Notes: generated by a model from the sequence alone, not told the origin. A stretch of DNA of 64,000 bases from Prosthecobacter sp. (GCF_020439865.1 NZ_JAGRPF010000006.1:37153-101152), one strand, 5' to 3'. Positions 48,350 through 57,870 are shown, counted from the stretch's first letter. Program-made: numbers and translations.

Positions 48350-49821
48350 ACGCCACTAAAACAGCCGTTGTTGGATTGATCCTGTGCCTGGGGATGGGAG
48401 CATTCGCCCAAGGGCCATCTTCACCGACGGCTGAAACGGCCTTCGGTCTCAAGGTTCTCGCACCCGGACCAGACGTCTATGCGGACGAGGTGCTGCAGGC
48501 CGCCATCGACAAAGTGGCGGCGGCAGGCGGTGGCGTGGTAATTCTCGGCGCGGGCGATTTCAAACTCTCGCGCAAGAGCGGGGATGAAACCGTGATCATC
48601 AAGAGCAACGTCACGTTGCGAGGGCAGGGGCATGCGACCCACATCTACCTCGATCCGAAGACGCCACCGAATGAGCTGCGCTACTTTCCCTTGCGCATCG
48701 GATCGGCCAAAGTGCCTGCGAACAACGTCGTGATCGAGAATCTGCGTTACACGGGCAATGACAAGGCGATCGGCGGCGGGTCCATCATGGGATTCAACGC
48801 GCGTTTGGACGAGCCGGAGTCAATGTTGCTGTCCTGCGACAACGTTACTGTTCGCAACTGCTGGATCTATGATGCGAAACAGGCCGCAGGCTGCACCAAA
48901 CCGGCGGAAAGCATGTATCTGGCGAAGCATGTCATTCCTGCCGCAGAAGCTGAGGCGGCGAGCAGGAAGGGCGCGGGCGCGGAGGTTTACACCACGCCGG
49001 AGCGGATGGCGTCGCAGTTCAAGAACTGGCAGGTGCATCACAACTTCATCGACACCTGCGGCAACAAGGCGGTCGAACTGGCCGAATGCAACGGCGGCCT
49101 CATCACGGACAATTACATCATCAATTGTGAGGACGGTCCGCAGGTGATTTTTGGCTCACGCAATGTCCGCATCTGCGACAATCAGGTGTTCTTCATCCGC
49201 ACCGGCATCAACATCACCGAGGGCTCCCATCACATCACCGTCTCCGGAAACGTCGTCGAGCCCGCGGTTGGGGTGAAATTGAACCGGTGGGGTGCTTGCC
49301 TGGTCTTCCGCACCGAACCGCTGCCGCTGGTCACCACCGTCTCCCACGTCAGTGTTACTGGGAATGTCTTCCGCAATCAGACGACGGAGTTCAAGCACAC
49401 CCTGCGGTTCGAGACGCGCAAGGAATCACGCGGCTGCACTTATGAGGCTATCACCATGACGGGCAATGTCTTCGATGGTGATCTGCAGTTTCATGATCGC
49501 ACGACGCCCGCGATGACCAAGATTCAGGACATCTTGCTGGCCGACAACGTGTGCGAAGGAAAGCTGCTGACCGTGCCTGCGGCTGACATGGTCTCACGCC
49601 GTATAACCGTGCGCGGCAACATGTTCCGCCACCCAGGCGATCAGGTGCTCAAGAGTAGTGCATGGATCTGGGCGGATAACACGCACACAGCCGGCACGAT
49701 CGAGGTTGATGCCGCCGCCAAGGGAAACATCATTCGAAACAACGTGACGTCCGCGTCCATACGGGATCGTGGAGTCAAAACAATCCTCCAAGGAAACGAA
49801 GTCTTATCCGATCAGCCGTAG
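48346..49821 (+). CDS. Secreted right-handed parallel beta-helix protein
   Basis: 491 residues with a signal peptide ending in AFAQ. The sequence has repeated strand/turn rungs such as NVTLRGQG, NVVIENLRYTGND, NVTVRNCWIYD, ITDNYIINCEDG, ITVSGNVVEP and ITVRGNMFRHP. These are PbH1-type repeats of pectate-lyase or glycan-lyase folds. The catalytic residues are not recognisable. The start overlaps the preceding stop by 4 bp, which shows coupling. It probably binds or cleaves a polysaccharide outside the cell. Confidence 0.75.
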   Translation: MNATKTAVVGLILCLGMGAFAQGPSSPTAETAFGLKVLAPGPDVYADEVLQAAIDKVAAAGGGVVILGAGDFKLSRKSGDETVIIKSNVTLRGQGHATHIYLDPKTPPNELRYFPLRIGSAKVPANNVVIENLRYTGNDKAIGGGSIMGFNARLDEPESMLLSCDNVTVRNCWIYDAKQAAGCTKPAESMYLAKHVIPAAEAEAASRKGAGAEVYTTPERMASQFKNWQVHHNFIDTCGNKAVELAECNGGLITDNYIINCEDGPQVIFGSRNVRICDNQVFFIRTGINITEGSHHITVSGNVVEPAVGVKLNRWGACLVFRTEPLPLVTTVSHVSVTGNVFRNQTTEFKHTLRFETRKESRGCTYEAITMTGNVFDGDLQFHDRTTPAMTKIQDILLADNVCEGKLLTVPAADMVSRRITVRGNMFRHPGDQVLKSSAWIWADNTHTAGTIEVDAAAKGNIIRNNVTSASIRDRGVKTILQGNEVLSDQP

Positions 49822-49845
49822 TTTGCTTTTGTCCCACACCCAACC

Positions 49846-49866
49846 ATGAACCGCTGCCAACCATGA
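49846..49866 (+). promoter_or_regulatory. Micro-ORF MNRCQP whose stop overlaps the next start codon
   Basis: ATG at 49846 opens a six-codon frame whose TGA (49864-49866) overlaps ATG 49863 of the sialidase. CCAACCATGAA occurs twice, 17 bp apart. It could be a translational leader, or simply a small duplication. Confidence 0.25.
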
Positions 49867-51062
49867 AACACTTCGCCTTTCTACTGCTGCTTTCGGGTTC
49901 CCTCTCTGCCGCCGACCGGTGGATGGACAAACAGGATCTCTTCACCGTCGGCGATAATGTCGCTTACAACCTCTACCACATCCCCGGAATCGTTGTGACC
50001 GCCAAAGGAACCGTTCTGACCTGGTGCGAGGCGCGGAAGCGGGCCGCGGGCGTCAGTGACTGGGATGACATTCGCATTCTGCTGCGTCGCAGCACGGACG
50101 AGGGCGTGACTTGGAGCGCGCCGAAGAGCATCGCCAACGTCGAAGGCCCGAAGCAGAAGAACCCCTTCGCGATGCGCATGAAGAACGTCGATCCCAACGA
50201 CGTGACCTACAACAACCCCGTGCTTATCGCCGACAAGGACGGCACGGTGCACATGCTGTTCTGTCTCGAGTATATGCGCTGCTTCTACCAGCGCAGCGAT
50301 GACGACGGTATCTCTTGGACTAAGCCGGTGGAAATCACGAACACCTTCGAGGCTTTCAAGAAGGACTACGACTGGAAGGTGCTCGCCACGGGGCCGAATC
50401 ATAGCATCCAGCTCAAGAACGGTCGTCTGGTCGTGCCTGTGTGGCTTTCCACCGGCACAGGAGGCAATGCGCATCGCCCCAGCGTCACCGCGACAATCTA
50501 CAGCGATAATCAGGGCAAAACCTGGAAGGCAGGCGACATCGCGGTGCCTTGCACAGAGGAATGGATCAATCCGAATGAAACCGTCGCCATCGAACTCAAC
50601 GACGGTCGAGTGATGCTCAACGTGCGCAGCGAATCGAAGGCGCATCGCCGCCTCGTTACGATTAGTCCTGACGGCGTGACGAACTGGAGCACGCCGAAGT
50701 TTGATGACGCGCTGCTCGAACCCATCTGCATGGGCGGCATTGTGCGCTACAACCAGGACGGCGAGAGTCTCATTCTCTTTTCCAATCCCCACAACCTCGA
50801 CAAAGAGAAGGGCAAGGCCGAGCCCGGCAAAAACCGCGACCGCAAAAACGTCAGCGTGAAACTCAGTCGCGACGAAGGCCAGACGTGGCCGGTGAACAAG
50901 CTCATCGAAGACGGGCCCAGCATGTATTCCGACATCGCCGTCACCCACAGCGGCACCATCCTCTGCTTCTACGGCCGTGCGGGCGATGGCAAAGGCACGG
51001 CGGCATTCGCCGGCGGTCGGCTCACCCTGGCTCGTTTTAATCTCGCCTGGCTCACTCAGTAG
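49863..51062 (+). CDS. GH33-like sialidase paralogue with Arg-to-His change in the FRIP motif
   Basis: 399 residues with a signal peptide ending in LSAA|DR. It would release terminal sialic acid. The GH33 landmarks are Y38-H39-I40-P41 where FRIP/YRIP is expected, DWDD at about 67-70, Asp-boxes (STDEGVTW, SDDDGISW, SDNQGKTW, SRDEGQTW), Glu239 in NPNETV, Arg255, Arg327 and Tyr355 in MYSDI. The Arg of the first motif binds the sialate carboxylate, so His39 may alter specificity or activity. The neighbouring paralogue at 51103 keeps Arg at the same position. The two genes are 40 bp apart with a hairpin between them. Confidence 0.8.
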   Translation: MKHFAFLLLLSGSLSAADRWMDKQDLFTVGDNVAYNLYHIPGIVVTAKGTVLTWCEARKRAAGVSDWDDIRILLRRSTDEGVTWSAPKSIANVEGPKQKNPFAMRMKNVDPNDVTYNNPVLIADKDGTVHMLFCLEYMRCFYQRSDDDGISWTKPVEITNTFEAFKKDYDWKVLATGPNHSIQLKNGRLVVPVWLSTGTGGNAHRPSVTATIYSDNQGKTWKAGDIAVPCTEEWINPNETVAIELNDGRVMLNVRSESKAHRRLVTISPDGVTNWSTPKFDDALLEPICMGGIVRYNQDGESLILFSNPHNLDKEKGKAEPGKNRDRKNVSVKLSRDEGQTWPVNKLIEDGPSMYSDIAVTHSGTILCFYGRAGDGKGTAAFAGGRLTLARFNLAWLTQ

Positions 51063-51082
51063 CTTCGATTGGCAATCGAAGC
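51062..51082 (+). terminator. Perfect hairpin directly after the first sialidase stop
   Basis: GCTTCGATT (51062-51070) and AATCGAAGC (51074-51082) form a 9-bp perfect stem with a GGC loop that begins on the last base of the stop codon. The following CCTCTTCCC has no T tract, so attenuation or mRNA stabilisation are alternatives to termination. Confidence 0.5.
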
Positions 51083-51102
51083 CTCTTCCCAATCCAACCA
51101 CA

Positions 51103-52257
51103 ATGTTCTCTCGACTCCTCCTCCCACTTTTTCTCTTCATTACGGGCCTTCACGCGGAGCCGCTGCTCGAAAAGACCGATGTCTTCCCCGCTGGCATGAA
51201 CGGAGTCGCTCGTTACCGCATTCCCGGCATCGTTGTGACGGCCAAGGGAACCGTGCTGGCCTATTCCGAGGCGCGGAAGAACAACTCCTCTGACTGGGGC
51301 GAAATCGAGATTCACCTGCGCCGCTCCACGGACGGTGGGAAGACCTGGGAAGCGGGAAAACACATCGCCCACTTCGGCGATCGTCTCGAAGGCAATCCTC
51401 GGAAGAAAGAAGGTGGTGAGCACGAGCAAACGGTGAACAATCCCATCGCCATCGTCGATCACGAGACCGGCGCGATCGAGTTTCTCTACTGCATCAACTA
51501 CGCCCGCTGCTACTCCATGCGCAGCACCGACGACGGCCTCACCTGGAGTGCGCCCGTGGACATCACGGCGACCTTTGAGCCGTTTCGGAAACACTACGAC
51601 TGGAAAGTCATCGCCACAGGCCCTGGACACGGCATTCAGCTCAAAAGCGGTCGGCTCGTCGTGCCGATCTGGCTCGCGTATGGCGAGACGGGCGATCATT
51701 CTCCCTCCGCCGCCGCGACGATCTACAGCGATGACCATGGCAAGACCTGGAAGGCGGGCGATCTCGCCGTTCCGAACGAGGGCGAGTTCAAGAATCCGAA
51801 CGAGACCATGCTCGCTACCTTAGCCGATGACAGCGTGATGCTCGTCACGCGCAGCGTCTCGAAGCCGAACCGCAAGATCATCACCATCAGCCCGAATGGC
51901 GCCACGGGTTGGAGCAAACCCGTCTTCCACGAGCAGCTCTGGGAACCCATCTGCATGGCCAGCATCGTGGCGCACCCGTCGAAGCCGGGAACGCTCGTCT
52001 TTTCGAATCCGCACAGCCTCGGTCTCGACAAGGATGGCAAGGAGATACCCGCAGGACGCGGCAAGCGCCAGAACCTCTCGATCAAGCTCAGCCGCGACGA
52101 CGGCAAGACGTGGCCGGTCAACAAAACGCTCGATGCAGGTCCAAGCGCCTACTCGGATCTCGCCGTGCAGCCAGACGGAACGGTGCTCTGCCTCTACGAA
52201 CAGGCCGACAACATCGCCTGCGCCCGTTTTAATCTGGATTGGATCACTGCGCCATGA
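51103..52257 (+). CDS. GH33-like exo-alpha-sialidase
   Basis: 384 residues from ATG 51103, with signal peptide LLLPLFLFITGLHA|EP. It has the intact motif YRIPG (Arg39), Asp64 in SDWGEI, Asp-boxes (STDGGKTW, STDDGLTW, SDDHGKTW, SRDDGKTW), Glu234 in NPNET, Arg250, Arg322 and Tyr350 in AYSDL. This full set fits an active sialidase. The upstream in-frame extension to 50977 overlaps the previous gene and is rejected. Its stop overlaps the glycerophosphodiesterase start by 4 bp. Confidence 0.85.
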   Translation: MFSRLLLPLFLFITGLHAEPLLEKTDVFPAGMNGVARYRIPGIVVTAKGTVLAYSEARKNNSSDWGEIEIHLRRSTDGGKTWEAGKHIAHFGDRLEGNPRKKEGGEHEQTVNNPIAIVDHETGAIEFLYCINYARCYSMRSTDDGLTWSAPVDITATFEPFRKHYDWKVIATGPGHGIQLKSGRLVVPIWLAYGETGDHSPSAAATIYSDDHGKTWKAGDLAVPNEGEFKNPNETMLATLADDSVMLVTRSVSKPNRKIITISPNGATGWSKPVFHEQLWEPICMASIVAHPSKPGTLVFSNPHSLGLDKDGKEIPAGRGKRQNLSIKLSRDDGKTWPVNKTLDAGPSAYSDLAVQPDGTVLCLYEQADNIACARFNLDWITAP

Positions 52258-53051
52258 AACATCTGCTTCTCTTTCTCACCTGCGTTGCGGTTTTGCATGC
52301 CGATGACATTGCCATGCCGGCACGCGGGCTCTGTGCGCATCGCGGTGCCATGAGCACGCATCCGGAGAATACAATTCCCGCATTCAACGAGGCGATTCGC
52401 CTCGGTGCGCAGATGATCGAGTTCGATGTGCAGCTCACGAAGGACGGCGCTTTGGTGCTCATGCACGATGCCACGGTGGATCGCACGACGAACGGCAAAG
52501 GCAAGGTGGCCGATCTGACGCTTGCGGAGCTCAAGGCGCTCGATGCAGGCAGCAAGCTGGACGCGAAGTTCGCTGGCACTCGCATTCCGACATTTGAAGA
52601 AGCACTGGCGGTGTTCCCGAAGAATGTCTGGCTCAACTGCCATCTGAAAGGCGGTGCCGATGTCGGCGCTGCGACAGCCAAAGTCATCGCACAGACCGAA
52701 CGCACGCATCAGGCCTTCCTCGCGGCCACTGCGGATGCGGCGAAAGCTGCACGGACAGCCGTTCCTGACATCCTCATCTGCAACATGGAACGTCAGAGCA
52801 GTTCGATGGTCTACGCCGAGGAAACGATCGCGATGAAGGCGCAGTTCATCCAGTTGCTCGGCAAGGGCGAGGTGCCTGTCGATGCTGTGAAGCTCCTCAA
52901 GAAAGCCGGAGTTCGCGTGAACTACTACCACGATGAATCGCCCGAAGGTCTGCGGCGCCAGTGGAATGCGGGCGTGGATTTCCCGCTCGTGAATGATCTC
53001 GCGGCGGCGGTGCCGATTGCGCGTGAATTCGGCATCGAGCCAGTTAAGTAG
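52254..53051 (+). CDS. Secreted glycerophosphodiester phosphodiesterase family protein
   Basis: 265 residues. The signal peptide ends near LHA|DD. The GDPD TIM-barrel motifs are His29-Arg30 (CAHRGAM), PENT, EFDVQLTKDG (Glu56, Asp58) and His71-Asp72. It would hydrolyse glycerophosphodiesters to glycerol phosphate and an alcohol. Later strands such as NCHLKGG are atypical (NIEIK in many relatives). It is coupled to the sialidase by ATGA and followed after 5 bp by the FAD enzyme. Confidence 0.85.
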   Translation: MKHLLLFLTCVAVLHADDIAMPARGLCAHRGAMSTHPENTIPAFNEAIRLGAQMIEFDVQLTKDGALVLMHDATVDRTTNGKGKVADLTLAELKALDAGSKLDAKFAGTRIPTFEEALAVFPKNVWLNCHLKGGADVGAATAKVIAQTERTHQAFLAATADAAKAARTAVPDILICNMERQSSSMVYAEETIAMKAQFIQLLGKGEVPVDAVKLLKKAGVRVNYYHDESPEGLRRQWNAGVDFPLVNDLAAAVPIAREFGIEPVK

Positions 53052-53056
53052 TCGGG

Positions 53057-55081
53057 ATGAAATCCCTGACCGCCGCGCTGCTCTTATACACTTCTGCATT
53101 CGCCATCGAGATCGATGTCGTCATCTACGGCGGCACGCCGGCTGGATTGAGCGCAGGCATCGTCGCGGCGCGCGAGGGCGCATCGGTGGTGGTGATCGAG
53201 CCGACGAAATGGATCGGCGGCATGGTCACGGGCGGGCTTTGCCGTTCAGACGTGGGCAAGGAGCAGACGATCGGCGGCTTTCCGCGTGAGTTTTTCACGC
53301 GTGCGGCAGCGGCGAAACCGGACACAACGATGTGGTATGCGGAGCCGGGTGTGAACATGGCCACGTTTCAGACGATGGTGAAGGAGGCGGGAGTGAAGGT
53401 TGTTACAGCACAGGCTTTGAAAAGCATCACGAAGGATGGCTCACGCATCACCAGCCTGACCACGGCCGATGGCACCACCTATGAAGGGAAGATGTTTATC
53501 GATGCCAGCTACGAGGGCGACCTCATGGCAGCGGCGAAGGTCAGCTACATCGTCGGACGGGAAAGCAGTGCGCAGTATGGCGAGCCGCTCGCCGGTTATC
53601 ACCCGATGGAAATCCGACCGCGCACGGTCGAGGTCATGGAGAGCGACTGCCCGAGCATCGGCGGCACTGGGCCAAGCTACGTCCATGGCACGCCGGCGAG
53701 CATTTCCGGCCTTGGCAAAGATGGAAAGCCGATCTTCGGTGTCTATCCCGCTGCGGATTTGAAACCCGGCGATGCAGATCATCGCACGCAGGCCTACAAC
53801 TTCCGCATCTGCGTGACCCAGCGCCCGGACATCCTCGTTCCGTTCCCGAAACCAGCGAACTACGATCCGTCGCGTTACGAGTTGCTGCTGCGATTGATTC
53901 AAACCTTCCCCGGCATCCGCTTCGGCCGCCTGTTTCACGTCGGTTCGACATCTCACGGAAAGTATGACCTCAATGCGCAGGGGCTTTTCTCAACCGACTA
54001 TCCAGGGGCGAACTTCGACTATCCGGATGGCGATGCCGCCAAGCGTGCGCGCATCTGGCAGGATCACATCGACTTCACGCAGGGCATGCTGTGGTTCCTC
54101 GGTCACGACGAGCGCGTGCCGCAGTCACTGCGCGATCAAACGAACTCCTGGGGCCTGTGCAAAGACGAGTTCGCCGACAACAACCACTGGCCTTATGCAC
54201 TCTACATTCGCGAAGGCCGTCGCATGATCGGCGAATACGTGATGGTGCAGAAGGATCTGCAGACCGACATCTTCAAAGACGATGGCATCGCGATGGGCTC
54301 CTTCGTCATCGATTGCCACATCGTGCAGCGCATCCTCGCCGATGACGGCACGGTGCGCGACGAAGGCAGCTTTCAGGACACGCCCGCGCTTCCGTATCAA
54401 ATCGCCTATCGCAGTCTCACGCCGAAGCGTGCCGAGTGCGAAAACCTGCTCGTGCCCTTCTGCCTCTCCGCCAGCCACATCGCCTACTGCTCGATCCGCA
54501 TGGAGCCCGTTTACATGGCGCTCGGGCAGGCTTCGGGGCTCGCCGCCGTGCAGGCGATCCATGCGAAACAAAGCGTGCAGGGCATCGACGTGCAGGCGCT
54601 TCGGAAGAAACTCCTCGAACAAAACGCCGTGCTCGAACTCGCCGAACTCGCAAACATGCCGCGCTCCGCCAAGCTGCCCGGCATTGTCATGGACGACCAG
54701 CAGGCCGAGAAAACCGGTCACTGGACCGGCAGCAGCTACGGAAATCCCGTCGACGGCGCGAGTGTGCACGATGCGAATGCGGAGAAGGGAGCCTTAAGCA
54801 TTCGCTACACCCTCAAAGTGCCCGCGAGCGGACGCTACGAGGTCCGTGTGTCTTATGCGTCCGCGCCGAATCGTGCCAGCAACGTCCCCGTGCGGCTCCA
54901 GCACGCCGACGGCGAGGAGTTGATTCGCGTGAACCAGAAGAAAGCGCCACCCATCGACAAGCTCTTCCTCAGCCTGGGCGTGTTCCGCTTTGAGTCGAGC
55001 AAACCCGCCGTCATCACCATCACCAACGGCGACACCAATGGCATCGTGGGAGCCGATGCGGTGCAGTTGATTTCCCTGTAG
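53057..55081 (+). CDS. Secreted FAD-dependent oxidoreductase with golvesin-like C-terminal domain
   Basis: 674 residues with a short signal peptide. The nucleotide-binding loop GGTPAG (25-30) sits in VVIYGGTPAGLSAG, and the acidic VVVIEP follows. GGMVTGGL and GGFPREFF are typical of the secreted FAD-dependent oxidoreductase family found in Verrucomicrobia and Planctomycetes. From about residue 545, GHWTGSSYG, YEVRVSYA and GADAVQLI fit a golvesin-C carbohydrate-binding domain. The substrate is unknown. The broken copy just downstream belongs to a related but distinct subfamily. Confidence 0.8.
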   Translation: MKSLTAALLLYTSAFAIEIDVVIYGGTPAGLSAGIVAAREGASVVVIEPTKWIGGMVTGGLCRSDVGKEQTIGGFPREFFTRAAAAKPDTTMWYAEPGVNMATFQTMVKEAGVKVVTAQALKSITKDGSRITSLTTADGTTYEGKMFIDASYEGDLMAAAKVSYIVGRESSAQYGEPLAGYHPMEIRPRTVEVMESDCPSIGGTGPSYVHGTPASISGLGKDGKPIFGVYPAADLKPGDADHRTQAYNFRICVTQRPDILVPFPKPANYDPSRYELLLRLIQTFPGIRFGRLFHVGSTSHGKYDLNAQGLFSTDYPGANFDYPDGDAAKRARIWQDHIDFTQGMLWFLGHDERVPQSLRDQTNSWGLCKDEFADNNHWPYALYIREGRRMIGEYVMVQKDLQTDIFKDDGIAMGSFVIDCHIVQRILADDGTVRDEGSFQDTPALPYQIAYRSLTPKRAECENLLVPFCLSASHIAYCSIRMEPVYMALGQASGLAAVQAIHAKQSVQGIDVQALRKKLLEQNAVLELAELANMPRSAKLPGIVMDDQQAEKTGHWTGSSYGNPVDGASVHDANAEKGALSIRYTLKVPASGRYEVRVSYASAPNRASNVPVRLQHADGEELIRVNQKKAPPIDKLFLSLGVFRFESSKPAVITITNGDTNGIVGADAVQLISL

Positions 55082-55097
55082 CGCTTACGAATCGCAA

Positions 55098-55367
55098 GTT
55101 TGCCGTGCTCTTCGTCGGCGTTGAGTCGTTGCCCTCGGCTGAAACAAACCTTCGGACGTCTGCATCTACGGCGGCGCCAGCGGTGGTGTGATTGCCACGG
55201 TGGAAGTGGCACGCCACGGCAATAGGGCCGTGCTCATCAATTCCACGCATCGGCTCGGCGGCATGACCAGCGGCGGGCTTGGCATGACCGACGGTGGCTC
55301 CACGGAAACGATCAGAGGCCTGCGGCGTGAGTTCTATCAGCGCACCTTGGCGTGGTCTGTGATTTGA
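55098..55367 (+). pseudogene. 5' remnant of a second FAD-dependent oxidoreductase
   Basis: In one frame (about 55098-55148) the text FAVLFVGVESLPSAETN looks like a signal peptide. A frameshift follows, then from 55155 the next frame reads DVCIYGGASGGVIATVEVAR, GGMTSGGLGMTDGG and GLRREFYQRTLAW, up to TGA at 55365-55367. That is the FAD-binding start of the family, cut off before the catalytic part. The region 55368-55545 holds no gene that I can see. Confidence 0.7.
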
Positions 55368-55545
55368 CGTTCGCTGAGCAGTGGATCAGACACCGACACT
55401 TTCGCAAGATTCCGAAATGTGGGTATTCTGTGCAATGTCATCGACGGTATCCATTTGCAACAACCTGGCTGGTGAAAAGCACCCGCCTCGCGGGACCATA
55501 CTCTCGCCAGACTTGCCGTCCTTCCAGCGTATTATCTGACCGTCA

Positions 55546-57870
55546 ATGAATCGCTCCATTCTGTTCATCCTCACCCTGGTCATCACCGCGTCGCTCCATG
55601 CCGCACCGGTGAAGATCGAGTTCAATCGCGACGTGCGGCCGATTCTCTCGGAGAACTGCTTTGCCTGCCATGGATTCGACCCGAAGCATCGCGAGGCGGA
55701 CCTGCGGCTGGACACCTTTGAAGGCGCGACGGAAGACCGCGACGGTTCGCGTGGCATCGTTCCGGGGGATCTGGCGAAATCGGATGTCTGGCAGCGCATC
55801 ATCACCGAGGACAAGGACGATCTCATGCCGCCGGAGAAGTCGCACAAGCCGCCGCTCAATGCGAAGCAGCGTGAGATCTTGAAAGCGTGGATCGAGCAGG
55901 GCGCGACCTACCAGCGTCATTGGTCCTTTGAACCGTTGATGAAGAGCACCGCCCTGCATCCGCCTACCGCCAATCCCATAGATTACTACATCGCCAAGAA
56001 ACTGGAGCAAAACGGCCTGAGTCCATCGACGGCCGCAGATGCCACGACGTTGATTCGTCGCGTCTCGCTCGATCTGACCGGTCTGCCACCGACACCGTCC
56101 GAAGTGGATGCCTTTGTGAAGGCTTCCGCAAAGAATGCCGACGCTGCATATCGCGCACTGGTGGATCGCTTGCTCAAAAGTCCGCACTACGGCGAGCGCT
56201 GGGGCCGCTGGTGGCTGGATCAGGCGCGCTACGCGGACTCGAACGGCTACTCCATCGACGCGCCGCGGCAGATTTGGAAATTCCGCGACTGGGTGGTCAA
56301 CGCGCTGAACAAAAACATGCCGTTTGATGAGTTCACCATCGAGCAGCTCGCGGGCGACCTGCTGCCGAACGCGAAGGAGAGCCAGATCATCGCCACCGGC
56401 TTCCATCGCAACACGCAGATCAATCAGGAGGGCGGCATCGACAAGGAGCAGTTCCGCATCGACAGCGTTTTTGATCGCGTGGCAACGACCGGCAGCGTGT
56501 GGCTTGGACTCAGCATCGGCTGTGCGCAGTGCCACGATCACAAGTTCGACCCCATCGAACAGAAGGAATACTACCGCATGTTCGCCTTCCTGAACAACCA
56601 GGACGAGCCGGAGATGAAGGTCTTCGATCCGAAGGTGGATGTGAAGGCGCTCACCGCCGAGTTCAAAGACGTCACGAAGCGGCTAACCACGCTCATCACG
56701 GACCGCTACGCCGAGGAAACTGCGTGGGAGAAGGACATGGCACCGGATTTTCGCGCCAAACTCTCCGCCGAGGTGAAGAAAGCAGTCGCGAAGCCTGTGG
56801 CGAAGCGTTCGCTCGCCGACAATGTCGTGATCTTCTCCGTCTTCACCCAGCCCAGCGATCCGCTGCGCATCCTGAACGACCGCTACAAGGAACTCGACAC
56901 GCTTTTGAACAAAGGCACGACAACGATGGTGCTCAAGGAGCTGCCGAAGCCGCGCAAGACGACGGTCTTCATCAAAGGCGACTTCACGCGTCCTGCGGAT
57001 GAAGTGACGCCCGGCACACCGAAGGTTCTGCATGCGTTTGAGACGACCAATCCGCAGCCGAATCGCCTGGATCTCGCGAAATGGATCGTTAGCCCGCAGA
57101 ATCCGCTGACAGCACGCGTGATCGTGAACCGCGTATGGCAGCAGTATTTCGGTCGCGGCATCGTGGAGACGGAAAACGATTTCGGATCACAAGGAACACT
57201 GCCTTCTCATCCCGAACTGCTCGACTGGCTGGCAAAGGAGTTCCTTGCGAAGAAGTGGAGCCTCAAGCAGCTGCATCGCCTCATCGTCACGTCGCACACC
57301 TATCGCCAAAGCTCCGCCAACCGGCCCGAATTGATTGAAAAGGATCCAAACAACTACCTGCTCGCCCGTCAGACACGCCTGCGCCTCGATGCGGAGATCG
57401 TGCGTGATGTGTGTCTCACTGCGAGCGGTCTGCTTTCGCCGAAAATCGGCGGCCCGCCGGTGTATCCGCCGATTCCTGATGGTGTGATGGGCCAGGGCCA
57501 GGTGAAGCGCGTATGGACTGTGAGCAAGGGCGAGGACAAATACCGCCGTGGTCTCTACACGTTCGTTTATCGTGCCTCACCGCCGCCGGAGCTGACGGTC
57601 TTCGACGCGCCTGAAGGTTTCAACAGCTGCACGCGCCGCATCCGCAGCAACACCCCGCTGCAAGCGCTCACCTTGATGAACGACCCCGGCTTCTACGAGT
57701 TCGCCGGCGCGTTGGAACAGATCATCAAGAAGGAAGGCCTCGCCGCCGCATTCAAACGATGCACGGCTCGCGCGCCCAAGCCCGAAGAGCTCGCAGTCTT
57801 GAAGAAACTCGATTCTCTGAACGCGGCCCGCACGCTGTTGAACCTCGACGAAACCGTTACCCGCGAATGA
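55546..57870 (+). CDS. PSD1-type protein: planctomycete cytochrome C domain plus DUF1549 and DUF1553
   Basis: 774 residues with a signal peptide ending in LHAA. ENCFACHG (Cys38, Cys41, His42) is a CxxCH haem c motif in the PSCyt1 domain. GLPPTPSEVDAF, the second motif CAQCHDH and DPIEQKEYYRMFAF mark DUF1549 (PSCyt2). ARVIVNRVWQQYFGRGIV, SHPELLDWLAKEF and NTPLQALTLMNDP mark DUF1553 (PSD1). It is translationally coupled (ATGA) to the DUF1501 partner. The pair is widespread in Planctomycetes and Verrucomicrobia, and its substrate is not known. An outer-face redox role is inferred from the haem motifs. Confidence 0.88.
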   Translation: MNRSILFILTLVITASLHAAPVKIEFNRDVRPILSENCFACHGFDPKHREADLRLDTFEGATEDRDGSRGIVPGDLAKSDVWQRIITEDKDDLMPPEKSHKPPLNAKQREILKAWIEQGATYQRHWSFEPLMKSTALHPPTANPIDYYIAKKLEQNGLSPSTAADATTLIRRVSLDLTGLPPTPSEVDAFVKASAKNADAAYRALVDRLLKSPHYGERWGRWWLDQARYADSNGYSIDAPRQIWKFRDWVVNALNKNMPFDEFTIEQLAGDLLPNAKESQIIATGFHRNTQINQEGGIDKEQFRIDSVFDRVATTGSVWLGLSIGCAQCHDHKFDPIEQKEYYRMFAFLNNQDEPEMKVFDPKVDVKALTAEFKDVTKRLTTLITDRYAEETAWEKDMAPDFRAKLSAEVKKAVAKPVAKRSLADNVVIFSVFTQPSDPLRILNDRYKELDTLLNKGTTTMVLKELPKPRKTTVFIKGDFTRPADEVTPGTPKVLHAFETTNPQPNRLDLAKWIVSPQNPLTARVIVNRVWQQYFGRGIVETENDFGSQGTLPSHPELLDWLAKEFLAKKWSLKQLHRLIVTSHTYRQSSANRPELIEKDPNNYLLARQTRLRLDAEIVRDVCLTASGLLSPKIGGPPVYPPIPDGVMGQGQVKRVWTVSKGEDKYRRGLYTFVYRASPPPELTVFDAPEGFNSCTRRIRSNTPLQALTLMNDPGFYEFAGALEQIIKKEGLAAAFKRCTARAPKPEELAVLKKLDSLNAARTLLNLDETVTRE

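Noticed and set aside
55513..55535. TTGCCG and TATTAT as a sigma-70 promoter before PSD1
   Set aside because: The spacer is only 11 bp, too short for a normal sigma-70 promoter.
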